Below, one piece after another: positions 1 through 7,636 of a stretch of DNA of 64,000 bases (positions are counted from its first letter, which is position 1; every line of letters begins with the position of its first letter). This stretch comes from Tissierellia bacterium. Its GTDB lineage: Bacteria; Bacillota; Clostridia; Tissierellales; Peptoniphilaceae. The stretch is taken from assembly GCA_030537765.1 (NCBI GenBank), contig JAUNVH010000002.1:17002-81001 (forward strand), given 5' to 3'. The translations under genes and the position numbers were made by a program. The notes beneath the pieces were generated by a model. The model was not told the DNA's origin, did not search any database, and was given only the letters and a program-made list of their open reading frames with translations.

Positions 1-1
1 A

Positions 2-553
2 AAAAGTGAAATAATGGGTAATAATGATTGGCTAAATAAAGATGAAAATTTAAAATCGATTTCATCTAATAAGGACGAAAAAAATTCACTAAATAGAAAA
101 TCTTTTAAATATAAAATTATAGACGTTTTCAGATTGATGCTAGAAGATAGAATTTATTACGAAAAGATAAATGCCAAATTAAAGCCTGAAATCTTTTCAA
201 ATTCAGTCTTCGAAGAATTATATAGATCTATAAGAGAGATTTATCAAGAGAGTGAAACGGTTGATAAATTAGCTTTTTTGAATTATTTAAAAGAAAACTT
301 TATTATAGATGAAACACTCTATAATGAATTGTTAAAACCGACAGATGAATATCACGAAAGTGATTTAGATGCAGTTATTAATGATTTTATTACAAATTTT
401 GAGAAAAAAAGTCTACAAAAGGACAGAAAAGAAATTTTGAAGCGGATATCTTATCTGGAAAATAAGGAGCTTACCGAGACAGAACGAGAAGAATTGATTT
501 CATTGATCAATAAATTGATGATTCTCAACAAAAGCTTAGATCAGATGATATGA
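2..553 (+). CDS. dnaG: DNA primase DnaG, C-terminal part (5' end outside window)
   Basis: The reading frame is open to the left edge of the window, so this is the 3' end of a longer gene; the first ATG at 14 is internal. The visible ~183 residues are charged and helical and resemble the C-terminal helicase-interaction domain of bacterial primase, which binds DnaB/DnaC-type helicase at the fork and lacks the zinc finger and TOPRIM core. Sequence alone is weakly diagnostic here; the call rests largely on the position 13 bases before rpoD, the classical dnaG-rpoD order of Bacillota. The zinc-binding and catalytic domains would lie upstream of position 1. Confidence 0.8.
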   Translation, partial: KSEIMGNNDWLNKDENLKSISSNKDEKNSLNRKSFKYKIIDVFRLMLEDRIYYEKINAKLKPEIFSNSVFEELYRSIREIYQESETVDKLAFLNYLKENFIIDETLYNELLKPTDEYHESDLDAVINDFITNFEKKSLQKDRKEILKRISYLENKELTETEREELISLINKLMILNKSLDQMI

Positions 554-566
554 AAGGGGAAAAACA

Positions 567-1685
567 ATGGACGACAATATAAATAAAAACGATATAATTG
601 AAACTGAACATAAAGAAGCTTTGGGGGATTTGCTCGAAGTGGGCAAAAAGACAGGACTACTTTCATATTCAAAAGTGAGTGAATCGCTTGGGGAGCTCAA
701 TCTGAGTACAGAAGAAGCAGAAGCAATTTATAAGGCATTAGAAGCAGAGGGCATTGAAGTTATGACCAAAAAGGAAATAGAAGCATTGGAAAAAGATTCT
801 GAAGACGATGACGATATTGAAGTCGAAAAAGAAGATCTTTCCGTTCCAAAGGGCATTCAAGTAAATGACCCTGTTAGAATGTATTTAAAAGAGATTGGAA
901 AAATTTCACTTTTGACTGCTGAAGAAGAAGTTGAATTAGCTAAGAGGATGGAAGCTGGTGATGAAATAGCTAAGACGAAACTTGCAGAGGCAAATCTTAG
1001 ATTAGTTGTAAGTATAGCCAAGAGATATGTGGGCAGAGGTATGCTATTTTTAGATCTGATCCAAGAGGGAAATCTCGGGCTTATGAAGGCAGTTGAAAAA
1101 TTTGATTACACTAAGGGTTTTAAATTTTCCACATATGCAACTTGGTGGATAAGACAGGCGATTACAAGAGCGATAGCTGACCAAGCTCGAACTATAAGAA
1201 TACCAGTGCATATGGTAGAAACTATTAATAAACTAGTCAGAGTACAAAGACAATTGGTGCAAGAACTGGGCAGAGATGCAACTCCAGAAGAAGTTGCAGT
1301 CGAAATGAATATGGAACCTGAAAAAGTCAGAGAAATAATGAAAATTGCTCAAGAACCAGTCAGTCTTGAAACTCCAATAGGGGAAGAAGAAGATTCACAT
1401 TTGGGAGATTTCATTCCTGATGAAGACGTGTTATCTCCGTCCGATGCAGCTACATTTACAATGTTAAAAGAGCAATTAGACGATGTATTAGATACATTGA
1501 CACCTAGAGAAAGAAAAGTCTTGACACTTCGCTTCGGCTTAGACGATGGCAGAGCGAGAACGCTAGAAGAAGTGGGCAAAGAATTTGATGTAACAAGAGA
1601 AAGAATTAGACAGATTGAAGCAAAAGCATTGAGGAAACTGAGACATCCATCTAGAAGTAAAAAATTAAAGGATTTTTTAGAATAA
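567..1685 (+). CDS. rpoD: RNA polymerase primary sigma factor (sigma-70/SigA)
   Basis: This is the housekeeping sigma factor, 372 residues, close to the usual length in Bacillota. An N-terminal region 1.1-like segment and an acidic linker (about residues 75-90) come first. Region 1.2 starts at [11 protein letters not shown] and region 2 holds the very conserved [16 protein letters not shown] and the -10-recognition part [17 protein letters not shown]. Region 3 follows, and region 4.2 holds the -35-binding helix ([18 protein letters not shown]). The start follows a GAAAGGGG ribosome site. Its stop overlaps the trmK start by one base (TAATG), so the two are probably translationally coupled. Confidence 0.98.
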   Translation: MDDNINKNDIIETEHKEALGDLLEVGKKTGLLSYSKVSESLGELNLSTEEAEAIYKALEAEGIEVMTKKEIEALEKDSEDDDDIEVEKEDLSVPKGIQVNDPVRMYLKEIGKISLLTAEEEVELAKRMEAGDEIAKTKLAEANLRLVVSIAKRYVGRGMLFLDLIQEGNLGLMKAVEKFDYTKGFKFSTYATWWIRQAITRAIADQARTIRIPVHMVETINKLVRVQRQLVQELGRDATPEEVAVEMNMEPEKVREIMKIAQEPVSLETPIGEEEDSHLGDFIPDEDVLSPSDAATFTMLKEQLDDVLDTLTPRERKVLTLRFGLDDGRARTLEEVGKEFDVTRERIRQIEAKALRKLRHPSRSKKLKDFLE

Positions 1686-2395
1686 TGAATAGAGAAATTA
1701 AGCTAACTGAAAGATTACAGGCAGTTGCAGATTCGGTTGATACTTCATTTTGCACAGCCGACATAGGTACTGATCATGGTTTGCTACCCAATTATTTAAT
1801 CGAGAATAAAAAAGCGTCATATGTCATAGCAACAGATATTAGCAGACCATCCCTTCAAAAAAATATTGAATATACCTTATTGAGAGGCAATGAAAAATTT
1901 ATAGAATCGCGGCTTGGGGACGGACTTGAGCCGCTTAAAATTGGTGAAGTTGACACCTGCATCATTGCAGGAATGGGCGGTGTATTAATTAAGGATATAT
2001 TGAATAGTTCAATGGAAAAAGTCAGGTCAATTGATAAATTTGTGCTCCAACCAATGACTGCTTCAAAAGAATTACGCGAATATCTTTACGATTATGGCTT
2101 TACCATAGAGAAGGAAAAGCTAGTCAGAGAAGGTAATCGATTCTATGAAATTATGACAGTAATTCATGGAGTTACACTTTTAGATGATGAAATATTTTTA
2201 GAATTTGGAAAAAATATTATAAAGGAAAGGCCTATGGTCTTTTTTGATTATCTCAAGATGAGGATTAGAAGCAATGAAAAACTGCTATATGAATTAGAGA
2301 ATAAGGCCGGAGATAAAGTTGAAGATAGAATTGCAAAATTGAAAATTGAAACTTTAAAATTTAAGGAGCTCTATAATGGAAACAAATATAAATAA
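1685..2395 (+). CDS. trmK: tRNA (adenine22-N1)-methyltransferase TrmK
   Basis: 236 residues, the usual size of the TrmK/YqfN family, which methylates N1 of A22 in tRNA using S-adenosylmethionine. A Rossmann-type SAM-binding motif is visible near the N-terminus (ADIGTDHGLLPNYL), followed by the family signature AGMGGVLI around residue 100. A C-terminal helical segment, probably a coiled coil, follows. The gene starts on the last base of the rpoD stop codon and its 3' end overlaps the Nif3-family gene by 20 bases. The rpoD-trmK-nif3 order is conserved in Bacillota and supports the call. Confidence 0.93.
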   Translation: MNREIKLTERLQAVADSVDTSFCTADIGTDHGLLPNYLIENKKASYVIATDISRPSLQKNIEYTLLRGNEKFIESRLGDGLEPLKIGEVDTCIIAGMGGVLIKDILNSSMEKVRSIDKFVLQPMTASKELREYLYDYGFTIEKEKLVREGNRFYEIMTVIHGVTLLDDEIFLEFGKNIIKERPMVFFDYLKMRIRSNEKLLYELENKAGDKVEDRIAKLKIETLKFKELYNGNKYK

Positions 2396-3152
2396 TATAA
2401 TAGATGCGCTAGATAAAATTGCACCATTTGAAACGGCGGAAGAATGGGACAATGTTGGTCTGATTGTAGGCGATAGATTCTCAAAAGTAAAGAAAGTCTT
2501 AATATCATTAGACATAACTGAAAAACTTATTGAAAAAGCAATTAAATCGAATTGTAATACAATCATAGCTCATCATCCTATAATATTTGCTCCCCAAAGT
2601 TCAATCACAACCGACAGTCAATTAGGAAAGAATTTGATAAGGGCAATAAAAAATGATATTAATATAATTTCGTATCATACAAATTATGATAAAGCACCAA
2701 AAGGCACAAATTATTGGCTTGCAAAAAAATTAGAACTTGAAAATATAAGACAAATTATAAAAGAGGATTGTCAATATGTCTTTGTAGGAGAAAAGAATTT
2801 TAAAAACATAGACTCGCTAAAGGCTTATATTTCTGACAAACTTGAAATGCCCATAGAACTAATAAAACTCTATGGTAAAAAGCCCAAAACAATCAATAAA
2901 ATTTCAGTTGTGGGAGGCTCTGGCATCGATTTTATGGATATTGCCAAAAACGAATCTGATCTTTTGATAACTGCTGATATAAAGCATCACGACGGTCAAA
3001 GGGCTTATGAAAATAATTTCTTTATAGTCGATGCAAGTCATCATTATACCGAAATTCATGGTATAAAAGGCTTGAAAAAGCTATTAGAAAAAGATTTTAA
3101 AGAAGTAGAATTTGCGCTATATGAAGATTTGGAATATATGGTAGTGGAATAG
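2376..3152 (+). CDS. Nif3-like dinuclear metal centre protein (YqfO family)
   Basis: 258 residues of the Nif3/YqfO family, hexameric proteins that bind two metal ions. Older annotations call them GTP cyclohydrolase I type 2, but the cellular role is not settled. Metal ligands are visible as the AHHPIIF motif around residue 66 and the C-terminal HHYTEIHG segment. This is the short form: only a small insert (about residues 125-175) separates the halves, instead of the PII-like domain of the ~370-residue versions. The start lies inside trmK with AAGGAGC upstream. A terminator follows at 3185-3218, ending the dnaG-rpoD run. Confidence 0.9.
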   Translation: METNINNIIDALDKIAPFETAEEWDNVGLIVGDRFSKVKKVLISLDITEKLIEKAIKSNCNTIIAHHPIIFAPQSSITTDSQLGKNLIRAIKNDINIISYHTNYDKAPKGTNYWLAKKLELENIRQIIKEDCQYVFVGEKNFKNIDSLKAYISDKLEMPIELIKLYGKKPKTINKISVVGGSGIDFMDIAKNESDLLITADIKHHDGQRAYENNFFIVDASHHYTEIHGIKGLKKLLEKDFKEVEFALYEDLEYMVVE

Positions 3153-3184
3153 ATTTTAATTTTAATTATTTATTATAGTTTGAA

Positions 3185-3218
3185 TAGACCAGTCAAAAAC
3201 TTGATTGGTCTAGTTTTA
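3185..3218 (+). terminator. Rho-independent terminator after the Nif3-family gene
   Basis: A 12-base arm at 3185-3196 pairs with 3201-3212 (one G-T pair) around an AAAC loop and is followed by GTTTTATA. The position 33 bases after the stop codon fits the end of the dnaG-rpoD-trmK-nif3 unit. The T-run is short. Confidence 0.75.
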
Positions 3219-3336
3219 TAAATTAAGCTGCTCTATAATGAAATGAATTATAAATGTTTTTATTTCGCCTATACTTATAAAAACTTCATTATAAATTTTT
3301 AAAACGGAAGTTTTGTTTTAATTTTTGGAAATTAAC

Positions 3337-3365
3337 TTGTAAATTTTAATTAAAAGTGTTAGCAT
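3337..3365 (+). promoter_or_regulatory. Sigma-A-type promoter of tRNA-Pro
   Basis: TTGTAA at 3337-3342 and TAGCAT at 3360-3365 are exactly 17 bases apart, and the mature tRNA begins 10 bases after the -10 box. Both hexamers are 4/6 matches, so the call relies on spacing and position. The rest of 3219-3374 is AT-rich with no gene seen. Confidence 0.5.
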
Positions 3366-3374
3366 AGAAAATAT

Positions 3375-3451
3375 CGGGGCGTGGCGCAGTTTGGTAGCGC
3401 GCATGGTTCGGGACCATGAGGTCGCAGGTTCAAATCCTGTCGCCCCGACCA
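3375..3451 (+). tRNA. tRNA-Pro (anticodon CGG)
   Basis: A full cloverleaf of 77 bases folds by eye. The 7-bp acceptor stem CGGGGCG pairs with CGCCCCG, the D arm is GCGC/GCGC, the anticodon stem is CATGG/CCATG with loop TTCGGGA (anticodon CGG), and the T arm is GCAGG/CCTGT with loop TTCAAAT. The discriminator A is followed by an encoded CCA. CGG reads only the codon CCG, which is uncommon in AT-rich genomes, so a TGG isoacceptor is expected elsewhere. Confidence 0.97.
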
Positions 3452-3460
3452 TCAAACTAT

Positions 3461-3484
3461 CCAAGTCTTAGACTTGGATTTTTA
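3461..3484 (+). terminator. Terminator of tRNA-Pro
   Basis: CCAAGTC at 3461-3467 pairs with GACTTGG at 3471-3477 around a TTA loop, followed by ATTTTT. It lies 9 bases after the tRNA CCA end. It abuts the 3' end of the convergent Crp/Fnr gene, but on the minus strand no T-run follows the hairpin. Confidence 0.8.
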
Positions 3485-4120
3485 AAATTTTAGCGTGATT
3501 TTTCTATTATCTATCTCTATTAGATTCTCGTCTTTCATTTTTTTTAATTCTCGAAATAATGATGGTCTTTGAACGCCGAGATAGTTTGCCAAATCTTTTT
3601 TTGTAATCGGAAGTATTATAGTATCCGATTTATACTGCTCTCTAAGATTTTCTAGATACTCAATTATATTTTCTCTCAATGATTTATGTGCATAAATTTT
3701 TATCTTATGGTTCAGCCCTTGAGAATTCGCCGAAAGTGATCTTACAAATGGAATTACAAAGGTAAAATCTTTTAGTAAAACTATGACAGCAGATTTTAAA
3801 ACATGAACAATCTTACAATCAGTTTTACAATTAATATCCATTGGATAATAATTCTCTTCTCCAAAAAGTAAATTTGCTCCAATGAGATTATTTGCTTTAA
3901 ATTCAAATAATATATATTCGGAGCCATTGGGCAAAAGATATTGAGCAGTAAGCTCACCATCACAGACGATGTCCATCATTTCACATCTATTATCTTTAAA
4001 ATGAATTGTGCTATTTTTTTTATAATCTTTTATATAGATTTTGTTCTCTGCAATAAGGCTTTTAAGCAAAGAAGAATCAACGTTTTTAAACAAATCTAAC
4101 GATTTAATTTGCTTCAACAT
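3482..4120 (-). CDS. Crp/Fnr family transcriptional regulator
   Basis: 212 residues with a cyclic-nucleotide-binding-type beta-roll sensor (residues ~10-125, including the MDIVCDGEL and LLFGEENYYPMD segments), a dimerisation helix and a C-terminal winged helix-turn-helix (TKKDLANYLGVQRPSLFREL) followed by a wing strand. There is no N-terminal Fnr-type four-cysteine cluster, so an oxygen-sensing Fe-S role is not indicated and the ligand is unknown. The ATG at 4118-4120 is preferred because AAGGGGTGAT precedes it; an ATG at 4154-4156 would add 12 residues with no ribosome site. It is transcribed away from the cupin-permease genes, 92 bases apart, and probably controls them. Confidence 0.88.
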   Translation of the reverse strand: MLKQIKSLDLFKNVDSSLLKSLIAENKIYIKDYKKNSTIHFKDNRCEMMDIVCDGELTAQYLLPNGSEYILFEFKANNLIGANLLFGEENYYPMDINCKTDCKIVHVLKSAVIVLLKDFTFVIPFVRSLSANSQGLNHKIKIYAHKSLRENIIEYLENLREQYKSDTIILPITKKDLANYLGVQRPSLFRELKKMKDENLIEIDNRKITLKF

Positions 4121-4136
4121 AATATCACCCCTTATT

Positions 4137-4165
4137 ATTATAATAAAAAGAAACATAGGTGTCTA
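4137..4165 (-). promoter_or_regulatory. Possible promoter of the Crp/Fnr gene
   Basis: On the minus strand TAGACA (4160-4165) and TATAAT (4137-4142) are 17 bases apart, 5/6 and 6/6 matches. The predicted start near 4130 would leave a leader of about 10 bases that cuts into the ribosome site, which is awkward. Two TATAAT boxes also occur on the plus strand (4171-4176 and 4187-4192) with no good -35 box, as expected for an activator-dependent promoter of the cupin gene. Confidence 0.4.
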
Positions 4166-4212
4166 TATTATATAATATTCCTCTAATATAATCTTAAATA
4201 GGAGGGGATAAA

Positions 4213-4530
4213 ATGATTGAAAAAATCTATAATTTGAAAATGACAGACGAAGATATCGTTGAAAAAGTAATTGCTGATGATTATATTCATTATAATCATA
4301 TGGTATTGACTAAAGGGAATAGTTTACCTGTTCACAATGCCAATTCCAATGTATATATGACAGTTTTACGTGGAACTTTGTCGCTCGATTTAGAAGATCA
4401 AAAAACACATGCTTACACTGCTGGAACGATAATAAATATTCCTAAGGGAACTAAAATGCATCCTCAAAATTTAAACGATGAGATTTTAGAATTTATCGTA
4501 ATTAAAGCTCCTGCGCCAAAACATAAATAG
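4213..4530 (+). CDS. Small cupin-domain protein
   Basis: 105 residues forming one cupin beta-barrel. Recognisable parts are the first cupin motif region (GNSLPVHNANSNVYMTVLRG), a middle stretch with the usual Gly turn, and the second motif (AGTIINIPKGTKMHPQN). The first motif has one His and no HxH pair, so metal binding may be weak or absent. The substrate is unknown. A strong AGGAGGGG site precedes the ATG. It is the first gene of a run with the two permease genes (8-base gap) and faces away from the Crp/Fnr gene, so a ligand-binding or accessory role for the transported compound is plausible but unproven. Confidence 0.8.
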   Translation: MIEKIYNLKMTDEDIVEKVIADDYIHYNHMVLTKGNSLPVHNANSNVYMTVLRGTLSLDLEDQKTHAYTAGTIINIPKGTKMHPQNLNDEILEFIVIKAPAPKHK

Positions 4531-4538
4531 TAGATAAT

Positions 4539-5021
4539 ATGGATATTTTTACTTTAATCGTATGGATTATGACTCTGAGTTTTTTGCTTATCTCTTTTTT
4601 AAAAGACAAAGCTAAGACGAAAGATGCTTTAAAAATGGCATTTGGCTTGGGAAAAGGGATGGTGCTTAATATTCTAGTTATAATTTTTATTATAGGAATA
4701 ATTTTGACTGTTTTACCACCTGAAAGTATAGCACAAACAGTGAGCCAACATTCAGTCTTTATTTCAACTATTGGGGCGGCATTATTCGGGACAATAACAT
4801 TAGTGCCTGCCTTTATTGCATTTCCACTAGCTGGCAAATTAATGCTTGGAGGCGTCAATATTATGCCCATAGTATCATTCTTAACAACTTTAACTATGGT
4901 TGGAGTAGTAACAATGCCTTTAGAAAGAGAAGAATTTGGCAATAAATTTACAATTGTGAGAAACGGATTGAGCTTTTTATTTGCGATTATAATTGCTTTA
5001 CTGATGGGGTTATTGATATGA
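4539..5021 (+). CDS. Permease, first half (DUF318/YraQ-like membrane protein)
   Basis: 160 residues with about five hydrophobic helices (roughly 3-20, 38-60, 72-95, 105-125, 138-160). It resembles one half of the DUF318/UPF0718 permease family (YraQ, ArsP-type), with a Gly/Pro-rich membrane segment (GTITLVPAFIAFPL) typical of its conserved core. Family members normally carry both halves in one ~300-residue chain; here the next gene supplies the other half, with a 4-base overlap (ATGA) that suggests coupled synthesis in a 1:1 complex. The substrate is unknown; known relatives export organoarsenicals, but no arsenic gene is nearby. No strong ribosome site is visible before the ATG. Confidence 0.75.
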   Translation: MDIFTLIVWIMTLSFLLISFLKDKAKTKDALKMAFGLGKGMVLNILVIIFIIGIILTVLPPESIAQTVSQHSVFISTIGAALFGTITLVPAFIAFPLAGKLMLGGVNIMPIVSFLTTLTMVGVVTMPLEREEFGNKFTIVRNGLSFLFAIIIALLMGLLI

Positions 5022-5731
5022 GAGTAAAAAAATGGATTTTAGAAAATAGATTAACATCTATTTTAGTAATTGTATATTTTGGACTATTTATATTTGCGCG
5101 TCAATTGGCTATGAAATCTATCCATAATAGTATGTACTTTATAAAAGAGATGATATTGATTATGCCAGTTATATTTATTCTGACAGCTCTTTTAGATTTA
5201 TGGGTTCCTAAAAACCGAATTGTCGAAGTTTTAGGTAAAGATTCTAAAATGAAGGGAGTTTTTCTGTCTTTTGTTATTGGAAGTATGTCTTGTGGGCCAA
5301 TTTATGCAGCATTTCCAATGTGTAAAATGCTACATAAAAAGGGTGCTTCTATCAGAAATATAATTATAATTTTGAGTTCATGGGCAGTTATAAAAGTGCC
5401 AATGTTGATCAATGAATTAAAATTTTTGGGAATGAAATTCATGATTACTCGTTGGATTTTGACTGTTATATCTATTATATTGTTTTCTTACATTGCGAGT
5501 CGCGTAATATCAGAAGAAGATTTACCGATTGAAGATGAAATAAAAAAAGAGGGTTTGTTTGTGAAGCAAAGTCAATGTATTGGTTGTAAGATTTGTTTCA
5601 ATAATCATCAAGATATATTTGATTTTGAAAATAAAAAGGCAAGAGTAAAATTAGATTCAAAGACATTAAAGCCACAAACAGCAATTACTATTTCAAAAAT
5701 ATGTCCGGTAGATGCAATAAAATATGAATAA
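5018..5731 (+). CDS. Permease, second half, with C-terminal ferredoxin-like domain
   Basis: 237 residues. Residues 1-165 contain about five membrane helices with the conserved DUF318-type segment GSMSCGPIYAAFPMCKMLHK, whose two cysteines lie in or near the membrane. After about residue 183 a single ferredoxin-like unit follows: CIGCKIC and, some 40 residues later, CP in ICPVDAI, giving four cysteines in the CxxCxxC...CP pattern of one [4Fe-4S] cluster. The cluster would lie in the cytoplasm if the N-terminus is inside. This suggests redox gating or electron delivery linked to transport, or simply regulation. The gene ends 17 bases before the shared terminator at 5749. Confidence 0.8.
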   Translation: MRVKKWILENRLTSILVIVYFGLFIFARQLAMKSIHNSMYFIKEMILIMPVIFILTALLDLWVPKNRIVEVLGKDSKMKGVFLSFVIGSMSCGPIYAAFPMCKMLHKKGASIRNIIIILSSWAVIKVPMLINELKFLGMKFMITRWILTVISIILFSYIASRVISEEDLPIEDEIKKEGLFVKQSQCIGCKICFNNHQDIFDFENKKARVKLDSKTLKPQTAITISKICPVDAIKYE

Positions 5732-5748
5732 TATGGATTTAGCATAAT

Positions 5749-5774
5749 AAAAGCACCTCAAAAGGGTGCTTTTA
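5749..5774. terminator. Bidirectional terminator between the permease operon and rnpB
   Basis: AAAAGCACC (5749-5757) pairs with GGTGCTTTT (5766-5774) around an 8-base loop. The arms themselves provide T-runs on both strands, so the same hairpin can stop the plus-strand permease transcript and the minus-strand RNase P RNA. Confidence 0.85.
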
Positions 5775-5776
5775 TA

Positions 5777-6082
5777 GTATATCTATAAGCCGTGTTCTGT
5801 ATTATTCGATCATCAATCTAATCTCATAGTTGCCTATGAGCTCTAGCGATCTACCATTTGACTTTCGTCCCATTTGATCTTGCTCCGGATGGGGTTTACA
5901 TGGCCAATATATCGCTATATCGCCGGTGGTCTCTTACACCACCTTTCCACCCTTACCGACTAATGTCGGCGGTATCTCTCTGTTGCACTTGCCTTAAGGT
6001 CGCCCTCACCGGATGTTATCCGGCATCCTTGTTTTGGAGCACGGACTTTCCTCATGAATATCATGCGATCGATCGATATACT
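5777..6082 (-). ncRNA. rnpB: RNase P RNA component, class A
   Basis: This is the catalytic RNA that cuts the 5' leader from pre-tRNAs. Read on the minus strand it carries the universal blocks: GAGGAAAGTCCGTGCTC near the 5' end (P4 region), GTGCAACAGAGAG followed by ACCGCCGA, GGTAAGGGTG, GTAAACCCC, and ACAGAACACGGCTTAT near the 3' end. TATATC and GATATA at the ends form helix P1, which fixes the limits to within a few bases. The GCAACAGAGAG and GGTAAGGGTG blocks and the short length (~306) fit ancestral class A rather than the class B form of Bacillus. A plus-strand reading frame across it is only its complement. Confidence 0.95.
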
Positions 6083-6088
6083 AAATTT

Positions 6089-6118
6089 ATTGTAACATAA
6101 AACTCTAATCTGTTTCAA
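6089..6118 (-). promoter_or_regulatory. Promoter of rnpB
   Basis: On the minus strand TTGAAA (6113-6118) and TACAAT (6089-6094) are 18 bases apart, and the -10 box lies about 7 bases before the predicted RNA 5' end. Confidence 0.65.
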
Positions 6119-6134
6119 TATTTATGATCTAAAT

Positions 6135-6163
6135 TTGAAATTCTTATCAAATTGTTATATGAT
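6135..6163 (+). promoter_or_regulatory. Candidate promoter with no gene close downstream
   Basis: TTGAAA (6135-6140) and TATGAT (6158-6163) are 17 bases apart. No reading frame with a ribosome site begins before 6385, so it would make either a ~220-base leader for the NlpC/P60 gene or a small RNA. The rest of the 6119-6315 gap is AT-rich and shows nothing else I can name. Confidence 0.35.
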
Positions 6164-6315
6164 AAAAAAGCTCAACAAAAATTTATAATTATAAAAAATA
6201 ACCTAAAAACTAATTTTTTAATATATAAATTTCTAATAAACTTGTATTTTTTAGAGCCTAATCTCTAGTAAATGACGAAATATTATAAATTTTGTAATTA
6301 TTTTGTAACTTTTTG

Positions 6316-6344
6316 TTGCCTTTTCTTTATTATTCAGTTATAAT
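6316..6344 (+). promoter_or_regulatory. Promoter of the NlpC/P60 gene
   Basis: TTGCCT (6316-6321) and a perfect TATAAT (6339-6344) are 17 bases apart, placing the start about 35 bases before the GTG start codon at 6385. Confidence 0.6.
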
Positions 6345-6384
6345 GAAAATATCGAACTAAAAATTAAATGTTAGGAGTGTTACT

Positions 6385-7545
6385 GTGCGACTTAGTAAAC
6401 GCAGTTTACCAGTAGGTTTAGCTTTTGTATGCCTAGTTGGTATAGTAGGTTTTAAAGATACAGGAATATTCGTAAATCAATATACAGCTAAATCTCCAAA
6501 TGGAGTTACCTTGAATTATGTACCAAATGATCGTGCTGAGATAATTTCAGAATCGGAGACAGAGTACATAATAACTCAAGACGGAATTAAATATAATGTT
6601 CCTAAAGTCGATTTATTAAAAATTGACAAAGGTATAAAAAGCTATAAAGTAATCAAAAGTAGTTCTATTATCGATCCCAATACGGGCGAGATTGAACGAA
6701 TGTTATTTACGGATGAAGTTTTAGAACATGTTGGCATAAAGGATAATAAATATATCGCAAGGACTGCTGAAGGATTTGTGGGATTCATCAATCCTGGTGA
6801 TATGGAATTTATTAGAGACCGTAATATTACACAAGGTCATACTAATTGTGATATTGTTTTAGAACAAGATGGTAAACAACTGAAATTAATCAAGGACGAA
6901 GCTATTTCAATTGCTTGGTTCCAAGAAGATTATTTCATTATATTTGATGCGCAAGGAAATAAGTTTAATATCGGAAAACAATTTGTAGATCTCTCTGAGA
7001 AAACAGCTGCAGAGTCTGTAATACAGCCCCAAGCAACTGAAGAACAGGAAGATCCAAATCTAAAAGATAATCTTCCGCCTTCAAATAGCACTCTCGAAGA
7101 AGCTCAATCAAAAATAGTAGAATTAGAAAAAGAATTCACAAAAGCTAAGGATACTGATTATGAAAAAGCGGCAATTCTTGTTGCAAAAGCACATGAGTAT
7201 TTGGGAGCACCATATGTATATGCAGATGCAGGCAAAGCAGGCTTTGACTGTTCAGGGCTTACTTATGCACTATATGGTGAATTATTCGATATAAAATTAC
7301 CAAGAAGCTCAAAGACACAGATCACTGCCGGAGTAAGAGTTTCGAAAGAAAATTTACAACCTGGCGACTTAGTATTCTTTAGAACTACTTCGAGTGGAAA
7401 TATTTCACATGTAGGTTTATATATTGGAGATGATACGATGATTCACGCTTCGTCTTCAAAAGCCAGTGTGATAAAATCAAAACTTTCTGAAAAATATTAT
7501 GCCGAAAGATATATGGGCGCTGTTAGAGTTTTGAACAATAATTAA
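6385..7545 (+). CDS. Exported NlpC/P60 cell-wall peptidase
   Basis: 386 residues. The GTG start follows TAGGAGTG. An N-terminal hydrophobic segment (LPVGLAFVCLVGIVGF) is a signal peptide or anchor. Residues ~35-215 are beta-rich and SH3b-like, probably for wall binding. A charged linker with a short coiled coil follows (~225-255), and the C-terminal NlpC/P60 domain (~260-386) carries the catalytic Cys in FDCSG (about residue 289), His in SHVGLYIG and a third polar residue in MIHASS. Such enzymes cut the D-gamma-glutamyl-diaminopimelate (or related) bond of peptidoglycan stem peptides. It is a single-gene unit with its own promoter and terminator. Confidence 0.92.
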   Translation: MRLSKRSLPVGLAFVCLVGIVGFKDTGIFVNQYTAKSPNGVTLNYVPNDRAEIISESETEYIITQDGIKYNVPKVDLLKIDKGIKSYKVIKSSSIIDPNTGEIERMLFTDEVLEHVGIKDNKYIARTAEGFVGFINPGDMEFIRDRNITQGHTNCDIVLEQDGKQLKLIKDEAISIAWFQEDYFIIFDAQGNKFNIGKQFVDLSEKTAAESVIQPQATEEQEDPNLKDNLPPSNSTLEEAQSKIVELEKEFTKAKDTDYEKAAILVAKAHEYLGAPYVYADAGKAGFDCSGLTYALYGELFDIKLPRSSKTQITAGVRVSKENLQPGDLVFFRTTSSGNISHVGLYIGDDTMIHASSSKASVIKSKLSEKYYAERYMGAVRVLNNN

Positions 7546-7559
7546 ATATAAACTAAAAT

Positions 7560-7582
7560 ACGGGCTTAGGCCCGTTTTTTTT
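7560..7582 (+). terminator. Terminator of the NlpC/P60 gene
   Basis: ACGGGC (7560-7565) pairs with GCCCGT (7570-7575) around a TTAG loop and is followed by eight T residues, a canonical intrinsic terminator. Confidence 0.92.
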
Positions 7583-7636
7583 ATGAAAAACTTGGGTATA
7601 ATTAAAGTTGTAGTAAAATTAGAATAGAGGTAAATT

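Noticed and set aside
4502..4942. A 146-codon minus-strand frame opposite the first half-permease
   Set aside because: The plus-strand protein has clear membrane helices and operon context; the reverse frame is a by-product of hydrophobic codons.
5858..6100. An 80-codon plus-strand reading frame in the rnpB region
   Set aside because: It is the complement of the RNase P RNA, which accounts for its higher GC content; it has no ribosome site.
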